This document shows positions 6,919 through 14,809 of a stretch of 64,000 bases of DNA, piece after piece. Position 1 is the first letter of the stretch; every line of letters starts with the position of its first letter. Where the stretch lies: contig JAWKTI010000002.1 of the NCBI GenBank assembly GCA_041399155.1, positions 682,001 through 746,000 of the forward strand, written 5' to 3'. The DNA is from Zavarzinella sp. (lineage in GTDB: Bacteria > Planctomycetota > Planctomycetia > Gemmatales > Gemmataceae). Both the position numbers and the translations under genes were made by a program. A model generated the notes under the pieces. It searched no databases and had not been told where the DNA came from. It saw only the letters and a program-made list of their open reading frames with translations.

Positions 6919-9743
6919 GTGCAGAAAATCCATTGCTGGAGTTATTTCGCGAAGAGTTGCAGGCAGCATCACAGGTGCTGCTCGACGGAATTGATACGCC
7001 ACCCGAGCGGCAGGATACCACTTTTCAGAATCAGGTTGATCAAGCACTTGCCACGATTATTGGTGGGTCAAAGATTGTCGGTTTCCATGCAATTGCTGAT
7101 AGTTGCCGACTGATCCAGTCTCACGTGGGAAACTGGCAGCAATTATTCCGCATGCCAGAACAACAATCACTTCTGTATGAAGTGCTGAATACCCTGCGTG
7201 GGCTTGCAGATCGCGACGATGATGGCCTCCAGATCTGGCACGATCAGGCGGGGGATTGGTTGCGTGAAATAGAAAATCGTTTCCAGGTGCTGAAAAGCAC
7301 GCCTGTAGAACCAATACCACCCATTAGCGAAACACAAACCAGTAAACCAGTACCCGAAATAGTAGCCGAAGTTTCACCCGCGGTGCAGATTCCAACTCAT
7401 GCACCCAGCGATTTTGTACCGGATACAATCGACTGCCAGTCCAACCTGTTTCACATTTTTCAGGATGAAGTGGCTCTCCACACTAATCAGTTGGCTGATG
7501 GTATTTTGCTGCTGGAAAATGAACCAGACAATGGAAAACTGATCGAACCGCTGATGCGGGCTGCCCACTCTTTAAAGGGTGCGGCTCGAATCGTGAATCT
7601 CAGTCTGGCTGTTGACCTGTCCCACCATATGGAAGATTTGCTGGTGGCTGCTGGTGCCCGCAAGGTGCGACTGGATTCCAATGCCATTGATTCGTTGTTG
7701 GAAGCGACCGATCTATTGTCCAGCATGGCAACGATCACGCCCACATCTGCGGTTGGCTGGCAAATGGAATCTGTTGCGAAAGTTCGCCAACTGGAAGCGG
7801 ATTTTGCCGCCAGGATCGCTGGAAAACCTCTCCCAGTTCCCACAGCCCCTGAATCTTCTGCTCCAAATTCTGCGGAAATTATTCCCCAGCAGGAAGTTGC
7901 GCTCAGCCCACCGGTGGTTGCGCCATCATCAGTTTCCCCACCGCATGTGGGAGAGATTCGACCCACAGAAAATGAAAAACAGGCACCAAAAGTGCACATT
8001 CCGGAAGCAGCAATTCGCATTTCTTCTGCCAGTTTGAGCCGGCTGATGTCCCTGGCAGGGGAATCATTGGTGCATGCACGCTGGCTGCAGCCGTTTTCTT
8101 CAGCACTAAACAAACTTCGCTTGCAGCAGGAAATTCTTTCGAACCAGCTGGACGAATTTTTCCACCGGTTTTCCAGTGGGGAACAAAGCTTGCAGTTGCA
8201 GGTTCTGGGGCAGGAATGTCGGAACGAACTGGCAAGAAATCGCATGAATCTGGGTTTGAGGATCAGGGAGTTCGAAGATCATGCATCTGCTGCAGATGAT
8301 CTCAATAGTCGCCTGTATCGGGAAGTAATTTCGAGCCGGATGCGACCATTTGGTGATGGTGTCCACGCTTTCCCACGTCTGGTGCGGGACATGTGCAAAA
8401 AGCTGGGTAAACTGGTCGATCTGGAAATCCGTGGGCATGCAACGCCGGTGGATCGTGATATTCTGGAACAACTGGAAGCCCCACTGACGCACATGTTGCG
8501 GAATGCGATGGATCACGGGATGGAAACGCCCGATGTGCGGGAAGAAAAAGGGAAATCGCCCCGAGGCCGGATCCTGCTTGATGCCCACCACCGTGCAGGT
8601 TTGCTGCAAATTACCCTTGCAGATGATGGGCCAGGAATCGATACCCGCAAAGTTTCTGAGAAAATTGTCCGGCAGGGGATGGTAACTCAGCAGATGGCAG
8701 CGGAGATGACTGAACAGGAACTACTGGAGTTCCTGTTTCTGCCAGGTTTTTCCACCGCCAGTGCCGTTTCCGAATATTCCGGACGTGGTGTGGGGCTGGA
8801 TGTTGTCCGCGATATGGTGCGGAAAGTGGGCGGCACCCTGCGACTATCCAGCAATGTGGGCCGTGGGACTACTTTTCACCTGCAACTGCCAATTACCTTG
8901 TCCGTGGTTCGAGCGGTGCTGGTGATTATTGCCGGTGAGCCGTACGCATTCCCGCACAATCGGATTGATCGTTTGGTCAGATTGCCGATCAGCGAAGTGC
9001 GGGTTGTAGAGGGGGCACAATATGCAGTCATTGATGGTAAAAATATCGGGTTGATACCTGCGGCACAAATTCTGGCCCTTTCAACACCCCCACGTTACCC
9101 GGAATTGTTGTCTGTGGTCTTGATCAGCGACTTATCAGGTCAATACGGCCTGGTGGTGGACGCCTTTACCGGCGAACAGGACTTAGTGGTGCGTCCACTC
9201 GACTCCCGACTGGGCAGGGTCCCCAACATCAATTCCGCAGCGATTCTGGACGATGGTTCCCCTATTTTAATCGCAGACATAGAAGATATGATTCGTTCCG
9301 CGCAAGAAGCCCTGAACTCTGCAACAACTGCGTCCGTCAACATACCCATTAACTCTCACAGGTCCAATGTGGGCAGAACGCGGGTTCTGGTGATTGAAGA
9401 TTCCGTGACCGTGCGTGAAGTGGAAAAACAAATGCTGCAGGAACTGGACCTGGATGTCAGTCTGGCGGTGGATGGGCAGGACGGCTGGAATCGATTGCAA
9501 TCCAGCGACTATGATTTAGTAATCTCTGACGTGGATATGCCACGAATGAACGGCTTCGAAGTGGTTCAGTTAATGCGTAATGACCCACGCCTGAAAAAAA
9601 TGCCGGTAATTATGGTTTCCTACAAAGACCGCCCGGAAGATCGCCAGCGTGGGGCCGATCTCGACGTAGATTATTACCTCACCAAAAGTAGTTTTCATGA
9701 TAAATCGTTCATTAATGCAGTTCGAGACATTTTGCGTCGATAA
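6915..9743 (+). CDS. CheA-type hybrid histidine kinase with receiver domain, WspE-like
   Basis: Protein of 942 residues. Residues about 5-125 resemble an Hpt module but the phospho-histidine motif is eroded (TIIGGSKIVG at 47-56). A Pro-rich linker leads to an intact Hpt domain whose AAHSLKGAARIV carries His218. A dimerisation region, a HATPase domain (MLRNAMDHGMETP, DDGPGID, SGRGVGLDVV), a CheW-like regulatory domain (about 660-800) and a C-terminal receiver with VISDVDMPRMNGFE (Asp872 as phospho-acceptor) follow. The domain order and the HSLKGAARIV motif match WspE hybrid kinases. It should autophosphorylate at His218 and pass phosphate to its own receiver or to other receivers. It overlaps the CheR-CheW gene by four bases. 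Confidence 0.9.
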   Translation: MSAENPLLELFREELQAASQVLLDGIDTPPERQDTTFQNQVDQALATIIGGSKIVGFHAIADSCRLIQSHVGNWQQLFRMPEQQSLLYEVLNTLRGLADRDDDGLQIWHDQAGDWLREIENRFQVLKSTPVEPIPPISETQTSKPVPEIVAEVSPAVQIPTHAPSDFVPDTIDCQSNLFHIFQDEVALHTNQLADGILLLENEPDNGKLIEPLMRAAHSLKGAARIVNLSLAVDLSHHMEDLLVAAGARKVRLDSNAIDSLLEATDLLSSMATITPTSAVGWQMESVAKVRQLEADFAARIAGKPLPVPTAPESSAPNSAEIIPQQEVALSPPVVAPSSVSPPHVGEIRPTENEKQAPKVHIPEAAIRISSASLSRLMSLAGESLVHARWLQPFSSALNKLRLQQEILSNQLDEFFHRFSSGEQSLQLQVLGQECRNELARNRMNLGLRIREFEDHASAADDLNSRLYREVISSRMRPFGDGVHAFPRLVRDMCKKLGKLVDLEIRGHATPVDRDILEQLEAPLTHMLRNAMDHGMETPDVREEKGKSPRGRILLDAHHRAGLLQITLADDGPGIDTRKVSEKIVRQGMVTQQMAAEMTEQELLEFLFLPGFSTASAVSEYSGRGVGLDVVRDMVRKVGGTLRLSSNVGRGTTFHLQLPITLSVVRAVLVIIAGEPYAFPHNRIDRLVRLPISEVRVVEGAQYAVIDGKNIGLIPAAQILALSTPPRYPELLSVVLISDLSGQYGLVVDAFTGEQDLVVRPLDSRLGRVPNINSAAILDDGSPILIADIEDMIRSAQEALNSATTASVNIPINSHRSNVGRTRVLVIEDSVTVREVEKQMLQELDLDVSLAVDGQDGWNRLQSSDYDLVISDVDMPRMNGFEVVQLMRNDPRLKKMPVIMVSYKDRPEDRQRGADLDVDYYLTKSSFHDKSFINAVRDILRR

Positions 9744-9853
9744 ATCTGTAAACTTTTTAGACCAGCACTTCCTGTAGCAGCTGCTTCCCTCTCGCATATG
9801 CTTCTGGTGTAAAATGAATGGATCGCCTGTGTTTGGAAGAGTAGTATTTCTGT

Positions 9854-10909
9854 ATGCGTGTTGCGATTGTTGACGATTTATCGCTCGGCCGCGATGTCCT
9901 GAAGCGGGCCGTTTCCAGTATGAATGGGTGCTCGCTTGCATGGATGGCAAGCGATGGAAACACCGCTATGCGCATGCTCCAAACCGATCCGCCTGATGTT
10001 ATTCTGCTGGAACTGATGCTGGCGGGTGTCGATGGCATCGAGTTAGTGAAAAAAATCAAGCTTCAATCCCACGCGATTGTGCTGATCGTCACGTCCAGTT
10101 TATCCAGTAATTTCCAGAAAGTGACCGAAGCACTTGCGGCAGGTGCTCAGGATGCCGTCAACCGCCCTCGTTTGTCGCCCACCGGCGAACTTGTTGATAC
10201 CGATGGCTTGAAACAACGATTGCAGAAGATAGCAATTACTGGAAAGCCTGCTGAAACGGTGCTGTTGACCAACACGCCACCTTTCGGAAATGCATTCGGA
10301 AAGCGGTTTCCAGGGCATCCACCCTTGTTGGCAATCGGTGCATCGACGGGTGGGCCACAGGCTCTGCAGACAATTCTGCGAAATCTTCCCCCACTGCTGG
10401 GGATGCCGGTGGTAGTGGCACTGCATATTGCTCCCGATTTTGTGCACAGCCTTGTGGAAACCCTGCGATCTGTTTCTGTACTGCCGGTAACTCTTGCAGA
10501 AAGTGGAAAACCCGTAGAACCTAATGTAGTGTATGTTGCTCATTCAGATGAACACCTGAATGTTGATGCCAACGGGCGATTTTATTATTCCCCACAGCCC
10601 AAAGATTACGCCTATCGGCCGTCGATCAACGAGTTATTTACCAGTCTGGCAACCAATTGGACCGGGCTGGGGATTGGTGTGCTGCTGACAGGTATGGGGC
10701 GAGATGGTGCAGATGGCTTGTTGAAACTCCGTAAAGCGGGCTGGCATACGATCACGCAGGATAAAACGTCCAGTGTGGTATATGGAATGCCCCAGGCGGC
10801 AGCAGAAATTCAGGCAGCACGTGAAATTTTGGCCTTGAACGATATTCCACTGGCAATCCAATCGGCACGCACCCGGCTTATTCCGGCTTCCAACTCTTCA
10901 CAAGGGTAA
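9854..10909 (+). CDS. cheB: CheB methylesterase with a degenerate receiver domain
   Basis: Protein of 351 residues: N-terminal receiver (1-120), linker, and C-terminal glutamate methylesterase. The esterase triad is intact: Ser164 in AIGASTGGPQAL, His191 in ALHIAPDF, Asp284 in LTGMGRDGADG. In the receiver, the acidic pair (VDD, residues 6-8) and Thr80 are kept, but the phospho-acceptor position is Glu53 (DVILLELMLAGVDG) and the conserved lysine is Arg104 (NRPR). It therefore cannot be phosphorylated in the normal way and Glu53 might mimic the active state. It lies 110 bp after cheA in the same direction and its 3' end overlaps the convergent regulator by 32 bp. Role: demethylation or deamidation of the receptor. 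Confidence 0.88.
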   Translation: MRVAIVDDLSLGRDVLKRAVSSMNGCSLAWMASDGNTAMRMLQTDPPDVILLELMLAGVDGIELVKKIKLQSHAIVLIVTSSLSSNFQKVTEALAAGAQDAVNRPRLSPTGELVDTDGLKQRLQKIAITGKPAETVLLTNTPPFGNAFGKRFPGHPPLLAIGASTGGPQALQTILRNLPPLLGMPVVVALHIAPDFVHSLVETLRSVSVLPVTLAESGKPVEPNVVYVAHSDEHLNVDANGRFYYSPQPKDYAYRPSINELFTSLATNWTGLGIGVLLTGMGRDGADGLLKLRKAGWHTITQDKTSSVVYGMPQAAAEIQAAREILALNDIPLAIQSARTRLIPASNSSQG

Positions 10910-11765
10910 TTTCATTACCTTTGCTGTTGTAGCGTGCATCATCCATGAAGGCCCGCATCAGCAGAATCCCACGTCCACTGCATTTTTCCAGATTACTTGG
11001 ATCGGTGGGGTCGGGCAGTTTGCTGACATCAAAACCTGGCCCTTCATCCCGAATGATGAACGTGGCTGATTTTCGCGATACGCGTGCAGTAATAAAAATC
11101 CTTCTATCTTTGTACGGGGCGGTTCGCATCCGCCTGGCACCTTCTTCCCGCCATGCAGTACCGTCACCTTCCCGCAATTCCGATTTGAGCTCTAAGTTCC
11201 CATGGTGTAAGGCGTTATCGAGACATTCTGTTAACGCAATTCCCATTCGTGTAATCGTTTTATCATCGGTGAAACGTAAACCAGCAAGTAAATCACCAAC
11301 ATAACTTATAAATGCAGGGATCAAGTGGGTTTCGTTGCCAATGACAAAAAGGTTTTCGTACTGCTGGCAGCACGCCATTAGTTGCTGGTGGCGTCGATCG
11401 AGTCGACTGGAACCCACAATCGACTGAATAGTGGGGGGTAAATCGATATCCAGCCGGCGTTTGGGAATATAGCTGACTGCACCCTTCCGCAGGGCATCGA
11501 CGGCAATATCTTCATTCCCCTGACTTGTCATTAGAATGGGTGGTAATTTGGGATATTGCCGCGAAACTTCCTCAATCAGATCCATCCCACTGATACCGGG
11601 AAGGTTCATGTCGGTAAGCAACAGATCAGGCAGCTCTTTCGCAAGCAGTTCCAGGCCGATTTCTGCAGTTTCTGCAAGTCTGACCGTGTGGCCCAATGTT
11701 TCTAACTGCTGCTGTATGCTGGCTGCCTGCGTGGGGCTGTCTTCCACAACGAGAATGTTGGCCAT
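10878..11765 (-). CDS. Response regulator fused to an RsbW-type ATPase domain
   Basis: Protein of 295 residues. Residues 1-120 are a receiver with all key residues (VVEDS, the phospho-acceptor in LLTDMNLPGISG, MTSQG, and the lysine in YIPKR). Residues about 160-295 form a GHKL ATPase of the HATPase_c_2/anti-sigma kinase kind (ECLDNALHHGN, DEGPGFD, GRGILLMRAF). No DNA-binding or GGDEF output is present. Such proteins can act as phosphorylation-gated serine kinases in partner-switching cascades, but no anti-sigma antagonist gene is nearby. It converges on cheB with overlapping 3' ends and may be an output for the chemosensory kinase. The ATG at 11765 was chosen because the receiver strand begins there (MANILVVEDS) after GGGAACGG. 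Confidence 0.8.
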   Translation of the reverse strand: MANILVVEDSPTQAASIQQQLETLGHTVRLAETAEIGLELLAKELPDLLLTDMNLPGISGMDLIEEVSRQYPKLPPILMTSQGNEDIAVDALRKGAVSYIPKRRLDIDLPPTIQSIVGSSRLDRRHQQLMACCQQYENLFVIGNETHLIPAFISYVGDLLAGLRFTDDKTITRMGIALTECLDNALHHGNLELKSELREGDGTAWREEGARRMRTAPYKDRRIFITARVSRKSATFIIRDEGPGFDVSKLPDPTDPSNLEKCSGRGILLMRAFMDDARYNSKGNEITLVKSWKPE

Positions 11766-11848
11766 CCGATTCACCGTTCCCAAATAGATGATATATCGAC
11801 AGTTGATCAATCAAAATATTATACGTGAGTTTTTCACCAGGCGTTCAT

Positions 11849-13783
11849 TTATTTGCCAGGAATCTGCCATTGTTCATTCATCAGGCCGTTCAACAAAACT
11901 TCCCCACCAGTGGCATCATTTGCAGTGGGTTTTGGAAAAAATACGGCATAATCACCCAACCTTGGGTAAAGCAGGGCGTTCGTGCCTTTAAAATCAGCCT
12001 CGTGGAATGTATGCCCACTGTTGAGAACAATGTAACTGCTTTTCGTTTCCGGATTAGGATAGATCATCATTGGTAAGTGACTACTATCGAAGGACTTACC
12101 AGCAATTTTGATGCCTTTTTCATCCCACTGGAGCTGGGGGTTGGCAAATTTTCTAATCCAGCTGTTGGAACCCGGATCGCCAAACAAAATCAAGTTCGGT
12201 TGCTGTTCTAATAATTTCTCCGTCAGTTCGTTATCCTTGACTACCGGAAGTTCGCCCCGCATCCATTTTTTCCATTCTTTCTGGAATCGATCCAATTGCG
12301 CCATCGCCGCACGGTGGGCCGTTTCGTTGAGTGGTTTGCCGGTACCAATCACGCACAGAAACTTGCTGGTGAAGGCATCGTCAATCGGGCCCTGCAATCC
12401 TGCCCTTTTACCAGTGGGTAATTTCTGCACCTGTTGCCACTTCTCACCAGTTTTCTGGAAACAAAGTAACCCCGGTTCGATTTGCAGTTTCTGACCATTA
12501 ATTGCAAGGTTTACCACCCCCACCTTGGTGGGGAAATTCAGCATAAATGCGGCGACATTCTGCACTTGTACGTTGATCTGGTTTTCTGTCAATTCAGCAT
12601 CCACTTGAGCTTTCTGGTAATGTTTTTCCAACCGCATCAGCGTGATCCACTCGGCGTGGGGATATTTCAGCGTGTAGGTAACAAACTGGACCTTCTTAGG
12701 CAGTAGTTCGCGTCCTTTAGAGATAAATGGTGCCATTTCCGTGCGTGCTTTTGCCACCCATTCCGGTGGAAACTTATGCTCTAACCCAGGCCCAATAAGG
12801 TGCGTCATGCCCGGGATCTTCTTTTTCGTCAGAATTTCTTCAATATTCACTGCCGCCTGACGCTGCTTGTCGATTTCCCCACTGTAGGCAACGATTGGGA
12901 TCAGCCGCACATTTTCGGCGTAGTTTACCGCATCATAGATTCGCAGCGTTTCTTCCTGTGGATATGGCAACTCGGCGGGCAAATTGCCAATGTAGCCGTG
13001 CGTCGAAGTAAAGCCCGCGCCCGGCTGCATCACACAGAATTTGCTGGGGTGATGCAAGCCAAGGTGCCACGTTCCTGCACCGCCCATTGAAAACCCTTTG
13101 ATGACGGTTTTCTTGCGATTGATCACCCTGCGTTGCGATAACGCTTCCGTGGCTAGAAAATGCTCAAATGCTTCAAAAACATCGGTTTCACCAGCCCACC
13201 GAAAGGCATTGTTGCCACGTCCATGGATGTGCAGCTCGATATAGTCTTGATTCGCAGGTGCGGGTTTGTTCCCGATATGATTGAACAACGTTTTCGTTTC
13301 GGTGATACTGCCATCGCGGCCATGCAGAAAAATTTCTACATGCCACTCTTTTTTGGCAGTGGGGTAACCTTTCGGATAGGTCACTCCATATGGCTGCACC
13401 GATTTATCGATCTGCGACGTGTACCCACGGGCAACTTTCTCACCTTTGGGAATCAGCCACGCTGCCGAAGATGTCTTTCCGTATTCCTCACAACGCTGAA
13501 TTCCCGCATCCAGCACGGCCAGAAGTTGTTTACCCGCATCTTTGACCAAAAATTCTTTGTAAGTAGTTTGCCATTCACTGGCTTTGGCAAAAATTTCCAG
13601 ATCAGCCAGTAAAACTTCAGGCACGGTGGGGCGAAGTTTGTCGATCTGATCACGCAGAATTTTGGTTTTTTGGGCAATCTGAGCAAGTTGGGCAGCATCA
13701 GGTGGGGCAATCGGCCCTTTTTTCGCCTGTGCGAATAACGAAATTTGAACCAGGAACAGGGTTACCAACGCCAGGATTCGCAT
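11849..13783 (-). CDS. Exported alpha/beta-hydrolase (esterase/peptidase-like)
   Basis: Protein of 644 residues starting with a signal peptide (MRILALVTLFLVQISLFAQA, cleavage near 20). The nucleophile elbow is GFSMGGAGTW with Ser232. A plausible acid is in YSGEIDKQRQ and a plausible His in GPGLEHKFPPEW, giving a full triad of the prolyl-oligopeptidase/feruloyl-esterase type. The C-terminal ~300 residues are a beta-rich region without a motif I recognise, a layout common in planctomycete secreted hydrolases. The substrate cannot be told; a carbohydrate ester or peptide is likely. The start was set at the ATG at 13783, where the signal peptide begins. An earlier in-frame start would add 27 unlikely residues. 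It is divergent from the cyclophilin gene with a 91-bp gap. Confidence 0.75.
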   Translation of the reverse strand: MRILALVTLFLVQISLFAQAKKGPIAPPDAAQLAQIAQKTKILRDQIDKLRPTVPEVLLADLEIFAKASEWQTTYKEFLVKDAGKQLLAVLDAGIQRCEEYGKTSSAAWLIPKGEKVARGYTSQIDKSVQPYGVTYPKGYPTAKKEWHVEIFLHGRDGSITETKTLFNHIGNKPAPANQDYIELHIHGRGNNAFRWAGETDVFEAFEHFLATEALSQRRVINRKKTVIKGFSMGGAGTWHLGLHHPSKFCVMQPGAGFTSTHGYIGNLPAELPYPQEETLRIYDAVNYAENVRLIPIVAYSGEIDKQRQAAVNIEEILTKKKIPGMTHLIGPGLEHKFPPEWVAKARTEMAPFISKGRELLPKKVQFVTYTLKYPHAEWITLMRLEKHYQKAQVDAELTENQINVQVQNVAAFMLNFPTKVGVVNLAINGQKLQIEPGLLCFQKTGEKWQQVQKLPTGKRAGLQGPIDDAFTSKFLCVIGTGKPLNETAHRAAMAQLDRFQKEWKKWMRGELPVVKDNELTEKLLEQQPNLILFGDPGSNSWIRKFANPQLQWDEKGIKIAGKSFDSSHLPMMIYPNPETKSSYIVLNSGHTFHEADFKGTNALLYPRLGDYAVFFPKPTANDATGGEVLLNGLMNEQWQIPGK

Positions 13784-13874
13784 AAGAAGAGGTTCCTTCA
13801 CTCCACTGGTAGTGTGAGTAGTTGTTTCATTCCCTACAATATGCCAAATATGAAAACCTTCCAAGGAGAGAAGA

Positions 13875-14441
13875 ATGAACTTTCAATTGAAGTTGGCTAC
13901 CTTCCTGTTATTCATCGGAGTTTCAATGGCTGAAGCAGCAAATCCCGTGGTGGTTCTGGAAACCAACAAAGGGACGATCAAAGTAGAATTGTTTGAGGAT
14001 AAAGCACCGGTTTCGGTGAAGAACTTCCTCGCTTATGTGGATAGCAAGCACTACGACGGCCTGATTTTCCACCGCGTGGTGCCTGATTTCGTGATTCAGG
14101 CTGGCGGCTTTGATGATGCAGGGAAAGAAAAGAAAACCGAAAAGCCGATCAAAAACGAAGCCTCAAATGGTCTTTCCAACGTGCGTGGCACCCTGGCAAT
14201 GGCTCGCACCAGCGACCCCGATAGTGCCACTTCGCAGTTTTACATCAATCTGAAGGACAACAAAGGCCTGGATAAAGCCAATGAACCTTCCGGCCACGGG
14301 TACTGCGTTTTTGGACGTGTAATCGAAGGCATGGATGTGGTGGATGCGATTGCCAAAGTGAAACTGCAAAACAAGGGTGGTGCACTTGCACAATGCCCCG
14401 CAGACAATGTTGTCATCAAGACTGCTAAAGTACACAAGTAA
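13875..14441 (+). CDS. Secreted cyclophilin-type peptidyl-prolyl isomerase
   Basis: Protein of 188 residues with an N-terminal signal peptide (about 1-21, ending MAEAA) followed by one cyclophilin domain. Catalytic-face motifs are clear: YDGLIFHRVVPDFVIQAGGF (the catalytic arginine in FHRV), SATSQFYINL, and CVFGRVIEGMDVV. It should speed proline cis-trans isomerisation during folding of exported proteins. The domain length is typical of PpiA-type enzymes. An AAGGAGAGAAG ribosome site sits directly before the ATG. Expression is probably driven from the 91-bp divergent region shared with the hydrolase gene. Confidence 0.9.
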   Translation: MNFQLKLATFLLFIGVSMAEAANPVVVLETNKGTIKVELFEDKAPVSVKNFLAYVDSKHYDGLIFHRVVPDFVIQAGGFDDAGKEKKTEKPIKNEASNGLSNVRGTLAMARTSDPDSATSQFYINLKDNKGLDKANEPSGHGYCVFGRVIEGMDVVDAIAKVKLQNKGGALAQCPADNVVIKTAKVHK

Positions 14442-14809
14442 TCGCACTTCGTTGCATCAGTTTCATTTTCAGGCCAATAATGTTTTATAGCTATTGTGCT
14501 ATATAACCGTTTTGATTTGTAATTTTTGCATTTATTTCAGGCTTTAACTTTCTTCTTGGTCATTCGGCCCAAAACAAGACGTCTTTAAAGTGCTTATCGT
14601 TCCCACCATTTCCAGCTTTTTTCCACCATTTTTTCATTTTGTTCAAAATAATTGAGCAACTGATACTGTAAAAAGATATATTAATTGTAGTGGATAGAAC
14701 GTACGTGGGGGCAGCGAAATTCCCAATTCCAGGTGGGATTGGGTTCAACTAAAGATTATTTCCGCTCCCACGATACAATGGGCATTAAATTCTCTCCGGT
14801 GGGTATTCC
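14442..14809. other. Intergenic region before cstA
   Basis: This 368-bp AT-rich stretch holds no convincing gene. At 14486-14503 a perfect 6-bp dyad (TATAGC, six-base spacer, GCTATA) lies 45 bp after the cyclophilin stop. No T tract follows it, so it may be a regulatory dyad. The rest is available for the cstA promoter, but no clear -35/-10 pair stands out. Confidence 0.5.
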
